A DNA stretch of 45,142 nucleotides from Bdellovibrionales bacterium (GTDB taxonomy: Bacteria > Bdellovibrionota > Bdellovibrionia > Bdellovibrionales > UBA1609): positions 1 to 45,142 of the forward strand of contig JAKUPT010000019.1 in NCBI GenBank assembly GCA_022450595.1, read 5' to 3'. The notes beneath the pieces were generated by a model. That model was not told where the DNA came from. It did no database searches and saw nothing but the letters and a program-made list of their open reading frames with translations. The position numbers were made by a program, and so were the translations under genes. Below are positions 15,210-23,938 of the stretch, one piece after another. Within the stretch, counting starts at the first letter, position 1, and every line of letters begins with the position of its first letter.

Positions 15210-16315
15210 TTCTTATCAGGGTTTGTTGTCTTAAGTTTTGTGCTTAAGGTGGCAAGCTTATTTTCATGCTGTTTTTTTAAACGATTTTTCCACTTGCGTT
15301 TAGCTAAGTCTTGCATATCAATATCTTTATCGGTCTCATCGACGATCTCGGCACCCAGTAGGGTTTCTATGATATCTTCCATAGTCACAATGCCTGACAT
15401 ACCTCCGTAAGGGTCTGTAACAAGGGCTATGTGCTCTCGTTTTTGTATAAAGTCATTAAACAATTGAAAGATATTGTGATTTTCTTCCACCACAATCATA
15501 TCTCTTCTAAGGTCAGACAAAGGTTTGTTGCCATCACTGTCAATAAGCTCTTCCAACACTTCATCTTTTAAGACGTAGCCTGTGATATGCTCTGGCTCAT
15601 TAGACTTTGAAAGAGGAATTCGTGAAAAAATTAAGTCGTCCTGAAGATTGTAAAAATCTGTCAAAAGCATGTCCTCAGGAGCAGTGATTGCTACAGTTCG
15701 AGGAGTCATGATGTCTTTGGCTTTATAGTTTTTAAAATGCATAAGGTTATGAATAAAGCTCGATTCCACTGGGTCAAGGTGACCTTCTTGAGAACCAATT
15801 TGCGCCATAGCTAAAAAGTCTGAGCGAGAGAAAACACTTTTACCTTTATCTTTGTTAAAAAACATTGTGATCAGTTGGCAAAACCAAACAAGTGGAGCAA
15901 GTAAAAACACAATAAGTTGTAGCGAGCGAATCGTGAAAGGAGCTAAAGCTCTCCAGTTAGTGGCCCCAAGAGTTTTAGGGATTATTTCAGATAGAATTAA
16001 TATAAAGGCCGTCATAACAGCTGGGACAACAAAGGTTGTCATTATGGGATCACTTTCAGCCCAGATTTTTGTAGCTTGCGTGCCCACACCAATAGCGCCC
16101 ACTGTGTGAGCAATAGTATTGAGAGTTAATATGGCAGCTAGTGGTTTATCAATATTTTCTTTAAAGTCTTGAAGAATGGCGCCAATTTTTCCGCCTTCAT
16201 CCAGTTTGATCTGCATATATGAAGGGGAGATGCTTAAAAGGACGGCTTCCCACATGGAGCATAAAAAAGAGAATACCAATGATATTAAAAGGAATAAAAT
16301 CAACGCCGTATACAT
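15206..16315 (-). CDS. CNNM/CorC-type membrane protein (DUF21 plus CBS pair)
   Basis: A protein of 369 residues. The N-terminal 150 residues form a DUF21/CNNM membrane domain with four hydrophobic segments and the typical 'LSEIIPKTLGA'. Two CBS repeats follow; the first starts near 'DIMTPRTVAITAP' and the second contains 'HIALVTDPYGGMSGIVTMEDIIETLLG'-type sequence (family-typical 'D.yGg..GivT.EDi.E...G'). The C-terminal transporter-associated domain found in many CorC proteins is missing and is replaced by a basic tail. The family includes Mg2+ export and homeostasis proteins. The substrate here is inferred only from family. Single gene, convergent with kdsA. Confidence 0.9.
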   Translation of the reverse strand: MYTALILFLLISLVFSFLCSMWEAVLLSISPSYMQIKLDEGGKIGAILQDFKENIDKPLAAILTLNTIAHTVGAIGVGTQATKIWAESDPIMTTFVVPAVMTAFILILSEIIPKTLGATNWRALAPFTIRSLQLIVFLLAPLVWFCQLITMFFNKDKGKSVFSRSDFLAMAQIGSQEGHLDPVESSFIHNLMHFKNYKAKDIMTPRTVAITAPEDMLLTDFYNLQDDLIFSRIPLSKSNEPEHITGYVLKDEVLEELIDSDGNKPLSDLRRDMIVVEENHNIFQLFNDFIQKREHIALVTDPYGGMSGIVTMEDIIETLLGAEIVDETDKDIDMQDLAKRKWKNRLKKQHENKLATLSTKLKTTNPDKN

Positions 16316-16361
16316 TATAGGGCCAATATCTTTTTATATAAGGGTTGTTCGTCGTCCATGA

Positions 16362-16414
16362 TTTAAAAAATACCACTGGTTGAGCTGGTTAGGAACTAAC
16401 TTAAGCACCAGTAG
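16362..16414 (-). terminator. Probable terminator of the peptidase-RND-TolC operon
   Basis: On the minus strand ACTGGT and ACCAGT (16407-16412 with 16375-16380) pair, with two more G-C pairs after a bulge. An inner hairpin GTTAG-TTC-CTAAC sits inside, and the outer stem is followed by ATTTTTT. It lies just after the stop of the TolC-like gene. Confidence 0.6.
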
Positions 16415-16424
16415 GAGCGCTGCA

Positions 16425-17786
16425 TTATTGGGGCTTAAGCTCACCGTCAAGATCTGTAACTAAGGTGTCAGTTAGTGACATCCATTCGGCAATGGTTTTA
16501 GCCAGCTCAATTTTTTGTTGAATGGCTTCAAACTCTGTATCTGCAAGTAAGTTTTCAGAGTCTATGACTGTTTTAAGGTCAGTTCTGCCGTTTTTAAATC
16601 TTTTTTTCTCTCCTCTGAGCAGAGCTTTTGCGGATTGAACCTGTTGATTTAAAAGCTTCATCTTTTGATTATGAATTTCAATTCGTGACTGAAGTTCAGT
16701 AAAAATAGCTTTTAGTGTTTCAGACTGTGCTTTGAGTTCAAGTTTTGACTGTGTCTTTTCATATTCAGCTTGCTTGATTTCTGCATTATTTACAGAGTCT
16801 CCAAGGCTAAATTCTAAACTCAAGCCTACCAAAGTCTCTTCTCTATTTGTTTGGGTTGTAAATCTTTGGGAGTCATCAATGTTGTAGCCCAATAGTATAT
16901 TGGCTTTTGGTAGCAGATCTTTTTTTTGTATCCATATCCGATGTTGGCTGTTTTCTTCTGAAAGCTTTAATATTTTTATACTTCGGCCTGAATTCCAAAA
17001 AGAGTTTAATTGATTTTGAAAGTCTATTTTTTCATTTAAAAACTCAATATTTTTATCAGGAGTAATATTGTGTTTTTCATCTAGCCGACCTAGGCTCTTG
17101 AGAATATTTATTTTTTGAGAATTAAAATTTTGTTTTCGGTCTAATACAGATTTTTTTCTATTTATAATCTGTAACTTGACTCTCTCTACATCCACTTCAT
17201 CGGCTATATTATTTTTTTGTCTTTTTAAAATTTCGCGTTGAAGATCTAATGTGTCTTTATAAAGTTGCTCAGCCGTTTTTAAACTTTGATAGGTCAGTTG
17301 AAAGTCTAGATAGCTATAAATTTTTTGTAGTATATAGTCTTCATAAGACTCTGTTGTTTGCAGTTTTATAATTTCATTTTCTGTATTTAAAACCTGGTTT
17401 AGCTTTCTGTTTCGAGCTCCAAAGGAGTTACGAACAAGATCTTGCTCCAGTGTAAAGTTTTGGATCTGTTCTTTTCGGTCAGTCAAATCATTAGAGGTGA
17501 AGGAGACATTGATATCAGTGCCAGTTTGAACAAAACTCTTAGTGGCTTGAGCTGTTAGTCGAGAGGTGGTTTTATCACTGTCAGGCTGTATTCCAAACTC
17601 ATCTTTTATGTTGAATAAAACTTGGCGGTTAGGCATTTTTAAATCTTTATTAAATCTAACTTTAAGAGATTGGCTCAGAATCTTTTCAGCCTCTACATCA
17701 TTAGTTTTTAATTGTTGAATGTATTCATTCAGTCCCAGCGAGTAAGATTGAATAGGTAATAGTAAGCAAACAATAAAAATTTTCAT
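16425..17786 (-). CDS. TolC-like outer membrane efflux protein
   Basis: A protein of 453 residues with an N-terminal signal ('FIVCLLLPIQSYS') and long helices in two similar halves, as in the outer membrane efflux protein (OEP) family. Typical features are 'YEDYILQKIYSYLDFQLTYQ', 'ILKRQKNNIADEVDVERVKLQ' and the second-half equivalent 'RFKNGRTDLKTVIDSENLLAD', where the R-x-x-x-G/N pattern marks the helix hairpins of TolC. It would form the trimeric channel of a tripartite efflux system. Its start overlaps the end of the RND pump gene by 4 bases, so the two are translated together. Confidence 0.88.
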   Translation of the reverse strand: MKIFIVCLLLPIQSYSLGLNEYIQQLKTNDVEAEKILSQSLKVRFNKDLKMPNRQVLFNIKDEFGIQPDSDKTTSRLTAQATKSFVQTGTDINVSFTSNDLTDRKEQIQNFTLEQDLVRNSFGARNRKLNQVLNTENEIIKLQTTESYEDYILQKIYSYLDFQLTYQSLKTAEQLYKDTLDLQREILKRQKNNIADEVDVERVKLQIINRKKSVLDRKQNFNSQKINILKSLGRLDEKHNITPDKNIEFLNEKIDFQNQLNSFWNSGRSIKILKLSEENSQHRIWIQKKDLLPKANILLGYNIDDSQRFTTQTNREETLVGLSLEFSLGDSVNNAEIKQAEYEKTQSKLELKAQSETLKAIFTELQSRIEIHNQKMKLLNQQVQSAKALLRGEKKRFKNGRTDLKTVIDSENLLADTEFEAIQQKIELAKTIAEWMSLTDTLVTDLDGELKPQ

Positions 17787-20700
17787 TGCATAAGCTCCTT
17801 TGCCTTATAACGAAAGGAAATTAAAAAAGAGTAAAGTATGGGAACAATTAGTAATGTAATCGATGTTCCAAAAATAAGTCCCCAGCCCATAGCAAGCATC
17901 ATATCTGCCAGCATGGCATCATACCCCCCAAGCCCGTATGCTGTAGGAAAGACTCCTGCCACTGTTGTGAGCGTGGTGAGAATCACTGGGCGGAGTCTTG
18001 TAATAGCAATTTTTGTAATGTCTTTAATATAAGTGTTTTTATCAAAGCTGTTTTTAAAATGATTTTCAAATTTATCAACCAGAACAATTGAGTCATTGAT
18101 CACCACCCCAAGCATTCCCAGTGTTCCAATCACTGCAAAAAATCCATAAGTATCAAACCCATGACTCCAAAAAGCTAAAACCACCCCCACAACACCAAAG
18201 GGGATAGCTGTGGCAATCACCAGCGGGGTTGTGAGTGAGCCAAATAAAAAAACCATTAAGACATAAATCAAAGTTAAAATTAAAGTGACCGATAAAGCAA
18301 AGTCACTTCCAGATTCCCTGGAGTCTTGAATTTCGCCTCTAAACTTTAAAACTGTTGTTGGACTTTGTTTAATGATTTTTGGAAAAATTTGTTCTTCTAA
18401 GTATTGTGCAATCTCTAGTGGAGTTTTCTTTGAGTCTTGTTTTAAATCAGCATAAATCATATTGGCCCGTTTGTAATTAACCCTAGAAATACTTATCGGT
18501 TTTTGCTCTTTATTGACCTTCACTAATTGACTGATGGGGACTAGGTAGCCCTCTGAGTTATTAGCTCTGAGTTGTAAGACCTTTGTAATATCATCTTTAT
18601 TGTCAACCTCACTGGTAAGCCTCACGTCGACCTCTTCTTCGCCGTTATTCACTCGGTAAAGAATTTGTCCTTGAATGTAAGCTCTCATGCTGGTTGCTAG
18701 GTTAGCTGGGTTTATTCCTAGTCTAATCGTTTCAGACAGGTCTAAATCAAGAGCGTATTCAGTTTTAACAAGAGGCCGTTCTATTTCAACATTCTCAAGG
18801 CTTTCAATTTTTTCAAGTTCTGCTTTAATGGCTTCAGACACCATTTGTCTTTTTTTGTCATTGTTTTCTCGAACCTCTAAGGCAATTGGGCTGCCACTGT
18901 CAGAGCTCCACCAGCTTTCCATAAAACGCACTTCTTTAAACTCTGGCATCTTCTTTGTTTCATGCTTCCAGTAGTCGATCATTTCATTAAAAGGGGCTTT
19001 TTGTTCAGAAGGAGGGAGGAGCTCAATTCTTAAATTGGCTTCATTTTCTCTAACTTGTCCACCTCGTCGACTTTCCCCCACGACAGTTCTAAAACCAACA
19101 ACTGAGTTAAACTTGTCATCTAAAAATAGTTTTTCAACCTTTTTAACAAGATCTGCCATTTCTGATCTTGAAGTTTTTTCAGGAGCTATGACCTTAACAG
19201 CAAATTCTTTAGACTCCTCTCTTGGAAACATAACAAAGTTTAACTTGCTATAAACAATCCAAGCTGAACTAAAAATAATAATTAAGAAAAAAATAAGACT
19301 CGATTTTCTGTAGACTAAAACTTTAGTTAACAAGCTTTTATATCTTTTCTCTAAAAGTCCTAATACCTGAGTTCTATAATTATTTATTTTACTGATAAAT
19401 TTAGATTTGTTTACTTTTTTAGACCCAGGCATTGGAGTGATCATGTGTGAGGGTAAAATTAAAAAGGACTCAATCAGGCTTGCGAAAAGCATTACAATTA
19501 CAACAAAGGGCATATATTTAATGAATAGTCCAAATCGTCCTGTAAAAAACAACAATGGTATAAAGGCCGCGCAGGTGGTTAAAATACTTGCAAGAATAGG
19601 CTTTATCACAGTGACGGTACCATGAGTGGCTGCCTCTAAATCTTTTTTCCCTTCCTTAAGGGATTGAGCAATACTGTCAGCGACAATAATAGCGTCATCC
19701 ACAACTATACCTAAAACAATAATAATAGCAGCAAGAGTGATATTGTTCACTGTGTACCCAGCTAAGAAACAGGCTATTAGTGTAAAGGCTAAAGCAAAGG
19801 GCAGCCCCATAGCCACCCAAAAGCCCGCCTGAAAATTTAAAAACAAAAATAAAATTATTAGAATAATTAAAAAACCAACAAGGCCATTGGTGGCAATGAT
19901 TGAAAGCCTGTTTCTTACATCATAGGATTCATCATCTAGAAGTTGAATGCGTATGTTAGAGCCTTCATGGGTTCTTCTAAAATCACTCACTAATTTAAAA
20001 ATAGCAGACCTTGCATCCAGTATTCCGTAACCTGAACTTTTTTGAGCATTAAATACAACGGCCTCATGACCTTGAATTTTTCGAATAGAGGTGGTTCGTT
20101 CAAAGCCTTCTTGGACTTTGGCAATTTGGTTTAAATAAATTTTTTGGCCCTGAAAGTTGTTTCTGATAACTGTATTTTCAAGGTCTTCTACATTGTCTAA
20201 ATATGAGGTTAGGGACACTTCTGACTCAGCCGGGTCTTCCATCACTCCGACAGGTGTGCGTATGTGTTGTTGTTTGATTCTGTCGGCCACTTCGGACATA
20301 GAGACTTCATAGTCTACGAGTTTTTGAGGGTTTACTTTAATTTGCAACTCTGGTTTTAAATAAGCTTTTTGTTCAACACCACTAATATGAGGAAGTGAAA
20401 TAAGTTGATTTTTAAAAGTCAGAGCATACTCTTGAAGCCGTTGTCGCGACTTTGTATCTAGGAGCTCAACTCCTTCTAAATAAAATGCAATATCAATAAT
20501 TGCTTTTTCTGAGCTGTTGTATTTGTCGTAAATAGGATCTTCTACTTCAAGAGGAAGCTCAGCTCTGTCCACAGCATCTTTGATTTCTTGGGCTTTCTCG
20601 GCAAAGTTTTTAATGTTTGGATCAACAGTGATACTAAAATTAGCAGAGCCAAATGTGGCGCTACTGTTGATTTCATATAAACCGGAAATACTTTTAAATT

Positions 20701-20980
20701 GTTCTTCAACAGGTTTTATAACAAAAAGTTCAATATCTTGGGCAGAGGCTCCTGGGTAGGGCAGGGTGACACGCATCCAATTTAATGCAAATTCAGGTCT
20801 TTCTTCTTTGCCAATTTCACCCCACATAGCTATGGCCAGTGCGATTAAGCCAAACAACATCACGTTTGCAATAAGGGGGCGAGAGGCAAAGTATTTAACC
20901 ACAGAATTCACAGGCGACTCCAAGTTTGTGGAAATATAATGAGTTAAATTAGCCCATATAAGTTTTAATTTTGCTAGCAA
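17783..20980 (-). CDS. RND-family efflux pump (HAE1/AcrB type)
   Basis: An inner-membrane proton-driven exporter of 1065 residues. The first membrane helix is near residues 35-55, followed by the porter entry sequence 'LPYPGASAQDIELFVIKPVEE'. The central membrane block contains 'LGIVVDDAIIVAD' with the paired Asp of the proton relay, then 'VIKPILASILTTCAAFIPLLFF'. The second half repeats the plan, ending in 'VVINDSIVLVDKF' and 'RLRPVILTTLTTVAGVFPTA'. The start codon is TTG 20980 in the same frame as the preceding gene's stop, with no clear ribosome site. No periplasmic adaptor (membrane fusion protein) gene is present in the operon. Substrate unknown. Confidence 0.93.
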   Translation of the reverse strand: MLAKLKLIWANLTHYISTNLESPVNSVVKYFASRPLIANVMLFGLIALAIAMWGEIGKEERPEFALNWMRVTLPYPGASAQDIELFVIKPVEEQFKSISGLYEINSSATFGSANFSITVDPNIKNFAEKAQEIKDAVDRAELPLEVEDPIYDKYNSSEKAIIDIAFYLEGVELLDTKSRQRLQEYALTFKNQLISLPHISGVEQKAYLKPELQIKVNPQKLVDYEVSMSEVADRIKQQHIRTPVGVMEDPAESEVSLTSYLDNVEDLENTVIRNNFQGQKIYLNQIAKVQEGFERTTSIRKIQGHEAVVFNAQKSSGYGILDARSAIFKLVSDFRRTHEGSNIRIQLLDDESYDVRNRLSIIATNGLVGFLIILIILFLFLNFQAGFWVAMGLPFALAFTLIACFLAGYTVNNITLAAIIIVLGIVVDDAIIVADSIAQSLKEGKKDLEAATHGTVTVIKPILASILTTCAAFIPLLFFTGRFGLFIKYMPFVVIVMLFASLIESFLILPSHMITPMPGSKKVNKSKFISKINNYRTQVLGLLEKRYKSLLTKVLVYRKSSLIFFLIIIFSSAWIVYSKLNFVMFPREESKEFAVKVIAPEKTSRSEMADLVKKVEKLFLDDKFNSVVGFRTVVGESRRGGQVRENEANLRIELLPPSEQKAPFNEMIDYWKHETKKMPEFKEVRFMESWWSSDSGSPIALEVRENNDKKRQMVSEAIKAELEKIESLENVEIERPLVKTEYALDLDLSETIRLGINPANLATSMRAYIQGQILYRVNNGEEEVDVRLTSEVDNKDDITKVLQLRANNSEGYLVPISQLVKVNKEQKPISISRVNYKRANMIYADLKQDSKKTPLEIAQYLEEQIFPKIIKQSPTTVLKFRGEIQDSRESGSDFALSVTLILTLIYVLMVFLFGSLTTPLVIATAIPFGVVGVVLAFWSHGFDTYGFFAVIGTLGMLGVVINDSIVLVDKFENHFKNSFDKNTYIKDITKIAITRLRPVILTTLTTVAGVFPTAYGLGGYDAMLADMMLAMGWGLIFGTSITLLIVPILYSFLISFRYKAKELMQ

Positions 20981-20998
20981 TGAGCCGTTGCAGCACTC

Positions 20999-21745
20999 TT
21001 ATTTAAATTTAAATAATTTTTTTAATTGAGTTCTAATATTTAAATACTGATATAGTAAATACAGCTTTAAGTAATCTATTTTTGATTTAAAAGCGCCTAA
21101 GATTAAAAGCACTCGATCATTGTTAGCAATGTCTAAGTCTAGTCTAAAATTTTCTCCAAGTTTTTTTATATAACTGTTTTGGATATCAACTTCTTTTTTG
21201 GTGAAATTGTGCTGAACACATTTTTTAATTAAAAATGGGTTTTGGGGGGGCACTAAGTGCTCTTTACCTATGTATTTAACTATTGAGGTGGCAACAGATT
21301 CATAGTCTTTATTATAGGAATTGTCTAACCTTGGAGTGATATAAAAGGGGAAGTGTTTTAAGTAAGAGTTGATTACAATAGGGTTAGCGGAAAGCCCCCA
21401 ATACAACATTTTGTGAGAACCATACTTTTTACGTGCTTCTTTAAAAGAGTGAAGAAAGGAGAGCAGTGTTATTTTAGTGCCATAACCCTTTCCCTGCGCC
21501 TCTTTACTAACTGCAAAAAGCACCATTTTGATTCCTATGGGAAATTTTTTATTTTCAACTTTGTGTATTTTCCAAGACCCCACAGCCTCAATTTTTTTCC
21601 CATTCATAATAAATAAATAAGTGTCAATATCTGGATGCCAAACTTCTAACACTTGTTCTGGCGACTCCCAGCTGGGCTCTAGCATTTTTAGAAGCTGTGT
21701 TTTTTGTTTTAGGCTGAGTTCTTTTGCTGGAACAACTTTGATCAT
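20999..21745 (-). CDS. GNAT-family N-acetyltransferase
   Basis: A protein of about 248 residues. The central 'FAVSKEAQGKGYGTKITLLSF' matches the acetyl-CoA-binding motif A of GNAT enzymes (Q/R-x-x-G-x-G/A). The C-terminal 90 residues extend beyond a minimal GNAT domain and are basic. The ORF track begins at 21817, inside the S9 peptidase gene. ATG 21745, the start of 'MIKVVPAKEL', is preferred because it lies 14 bases after that gene's stop. Being between a peptidase lipoprotein and an RND pump on one transcript, it may modify something those proteins handle, but the substrate is not visible. Confidence 0.75.
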   Translation of the reverse strand: MIKVVPAKELSLKQKTQLLKMLEPSWESPEQVLEVWHPDIDTYLFIMNGKKIEAVGSWKIHKVENKKFPIGIKMVLFAVSKEAQGKGYGTKITLLSFLHSFKEARKKYGSHKMLYWGLSANPIVINSYLKHFPFYITPRLDNSYNKDYESVATSIVKYIGKEHLVPPQNPFLIKKCVQHNFTKKEVDIQNSYIKKLGENFRLDLDIANNDRVLLILGAFKSKIDYLKLYLLYQYLNIRTQLKKLFKFK

Positions 21746-21759
21746 CTTATATCCAAGAT

Positions 21760-23637
21760 TTATATATCTCTTTGAGTGTTTAAAAACTCGATGGTTCCCT
21801 GCATGACTTTTTTCCAACTTTCTTTTCTTGAAAGACCATGCCCTTCGTTTTTTAAAACCTCATATTCCACTGGGATGTTATATTTGTTCAATTGTTTTAC
21901 AAAGTTGTCCATCTCTGCCTTTACAGTTCGTATATCATTTTCCGCTTGGTAGATTTTTAATGGAATTTGGACTTTATCTGCAAAAAAGTAAGGGGATCGC
22001 TCTTTAAGTAATTTTTTATCTTTAATAGGGTCACCAACTTCTGTTTTAAATTCATTTTGCCAGGTGGGATCTTTAGGGATGGACTCCATAAAGGTGAAAA
22101 GATTTGCTAATGCAACAATGGCGACGGCGCCTTTGAACTCATTAGGATACTGGGTGATGGCTGATAGAGTGGAGTAGCCACCAAAACTTGCACCCACTAT
22201 AAAAATATTGTCAGAGTCTATATAGTTTAATTTTTCTAAAGCCTTCTTGCCATAAATTAAGTCCTTGATATGACCTCCGCCCCAGTCCTTATCATTTAGA
22301 GTTTCAAAGGTCTTTCCATATCCTGATGAGCCTCTAAAGTTTGGAGCAAATACAACATAACCGTTTTGCACCCAATACTGAAAAAATGGATGATAGACAT
22401 GGGCTTCATAACTGTCAGGTCCTCCGTGAGGCCAAAGAATAACGGGTCGTTTTATGTCAGAATTGACCCATTGTTTTTTTGCATAAATTATTCCGTGTAT
22501 TTTAAGTCCGTCAAAGCTTTTGTAATTGAAGTCATAGGAGTTTGCAAATTCACTGTTTTTGATGGAAGAAATATTTAAATCAAAGATTGGCTCTAATTTA
22601 GTATTTTGTTCATAGTCAAAAATATAAAATGTTCCAGGATTATTTGCTGACGATATTTTTACAATAGCTTTAGTTGAGTTAGAAACTTCAGAAAAGCTTC
22701 CAATAAGACTCTTTTCTGGGAAGTTGACATTGAGTTTTTTATTGTACACACCACTGTACATCTCAACATTAATTCGTCCCTTTTGACTTATTGTTTTAAA
22801 AGAAATATTTGACTCTGATCTGTAATCACAGCTGATGCTTTTATTCTTATCTGAAAATACCCAATTAATTTTAGATGGATTGTTTAAATTAACTTTTGCA
22901 CACCCCATAAAATCTTTGTTTTGGTTTGTGGAAATATAGAGTTCATTCTTAGTCGGGTGAAAAAAAGCAGGTTTGTATACCGTTGAGGCTTTTGAGAGTA
23001 TTTTGGTGGTTTTAAATGTTTTTAAATTGATCAGGTAAAGTCGAACCTCATTATTGCCTAAATAATCACTGACAGCAATGTACCTTCCACGAGGATCAAC
23101 AAGACCAGAGTAGATATTAATTTTTGATTGAGTTAAAAGTTTTAACTCTCCTGTTTTAAGGTTTAATCTGTAGGCTGTATACTGAGCTTTGTTTTGATGG
23201 TTTGAAGTTAAGTACATAAATTCTGGTTGATTTGAAAAGCCCATAGGCATTGCCTTAAATCCTGCTTTTCCAAAGATATGTTGAGTAGTTTTAGTTTCTG
23301 GATCAAAACTATAAATTTGATAGTTTTCATCTCCATTATCGTCCATTAAAAAATAGAAGTTTTTAAAGCTTCTGTCTCGAGTCAGATAATTTATATTTTG
23401 GCCAGCATCGTACTGAAGAGTAAACTTTTTGCTTTTATGGTTTAATTTGTAAAGTTTTGTGTACTTATCTTTTGGTTGCCGAATTAACAGTAATGACTCT
23501 GTTCCTTCATTAATGGGAAAGAGTTTACTTCTTGGAGTTAAGACTTTTTGAAATTCAGAAAAAGCAACATTTTGTTTTTTGTTAAAACTTTGGCAGCCCG
23601 TAACTAGTAAGAGTATGGGGAGAATAACTTTAATCAT
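21760..23637 (-). CDS. Prolyl oligopeptidase-family (S9) peptidase, lipoprotein
   Basis: A protein of 625 residues with a lipoprotein signal ('LLLVTGCQS', Cys15). The N-terminal two thirds form a beta-propeller with repeated tryptic-blade patterns ('FYLMDDNGDENYQIYSFDPET' and similar). The C-terminal alpha/beta-hydrolase carries the S9 triad: Ser in 'GASFGGYST', Asp in 'AENDIRT', His in 'NEGHGLSR', preceded by 'LWPHGGPDS' and 'FRGSSGYGK'. It would cleave short peptides or acyl amino acids in the periplasm. First gene of the minus-strand operon leading through GNAT to the RND/TolC pump. Confidence 0.93.
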   Translation of the reverse strand: MIKVILPILLLVTGCQSFNKKQNVAFSEFQKVLTPRSKLFPINEGTESLLLIRQPKDKYTKLYKLNHKSKKFTLQYDAGQNINYLTRDRSFKNFYFLMDDNGDENYQIYSFDPETKTTQHIFGKAGFKAMPMGFSNQPEFMYLTSNHQNKAQYTAYRLNLKTGELKLLTQSKINIYSGLVDPRGRYIAVSDYLGNNEVRLYLINLKTFKTTKILSKASTVYKPAFFHPTKNELYISTNQNKDFMGCAKVNLNNPSKINWVFSDKNKSISCDYRSESNISFKTISQKGRINVEMYSGVYNKKLNVNFPEKSLIGSFSEVSNSTKAIVKISSANNPGTFYIFDYEQNTKLEPIFDLNISSIKNSEFANSYDFNYKSFDGLKIHGIIYAKKQWVNSDIKRPVILWPHGGPDSYEAHVYHPFFQYWVQNGYVVFAPNFRGSSGYGKTFETLNDKDWGGGHIKDLIYGKKALEKLNYIDSDNIFIVGASFGGYSTLSAITQYPNEFKGAVAIVALANLFTFMESIPKDPTWQNEFKTEVGDPIKDKKLLKERSPYFFADKVQIPLKIYQAENDIRTVKAEMDNFVKQLNKYNIPVEYEVLKNEGHGLSRKESWKKVMQGTIEFLNTQRDI

Positions 23638-23938
23638 ATATAAGTCCTGTCTAGTTTTGTTGTTCTATAAGATTTGCTTACTAAATGCTCGCATTGATTA
23701 CAATCTGTTTGAGAAGTTAAACATGAATTATACAAAGGTTAATTGTTTCTTGGTTATTTTAAAATTGTATTTATTCATTGTGATGAAAATTTAAGCAAAA
23801 TGTTCGATTAGAGTAGAGAGTTTGCGCGTCATTTTTAAGTGTTAATAGGTTCTGCCAATGAAGGCTTAGTTTAAACCTATTTGATTGAAATAGAATATAA
23901 GCATACTATAAATCACTTTCATTTTAATAGGAGGATAT
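23638..23938. other. Divergent intergenic region between S9 peptidase and katG
   Basis: About 300 bases, AT-rich, without a credible ORF. It should hold divergent promoters. On the plus strand I see the katG promoter candidate listed separately. A near-palindrome GATTACAATC lies near 23697. I found no convincing OxyR or Fur/PerR box by eye. Confidence 0.6.
23881..23934 (+). promoter_or_regulatory. Candidate katG promoter and ribosome site
   Basis: TTGATT (23881-23886) and TACTAT (23904-23909) are separated by 17 bases, fitting a sigma-70 type promoter with a partial -10 match. A strong ribosome site AGGAGG (23929-23934) stands four bases before ATG 23939. The ribosome site is clear; the promoter is a guess from spacing. 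Confidence 0.45.

Noticed and set aside
21746-21817. Extended start of the GNAT gene
   Set aside because: It would lie inside the S9 peptidase gene, and the family-like sequence begins at 21745.
23638-23938. OxyR, PerR or Fur box before katG
   Set aside because: Only short partial palindromes are present, not enough to name a regulator.
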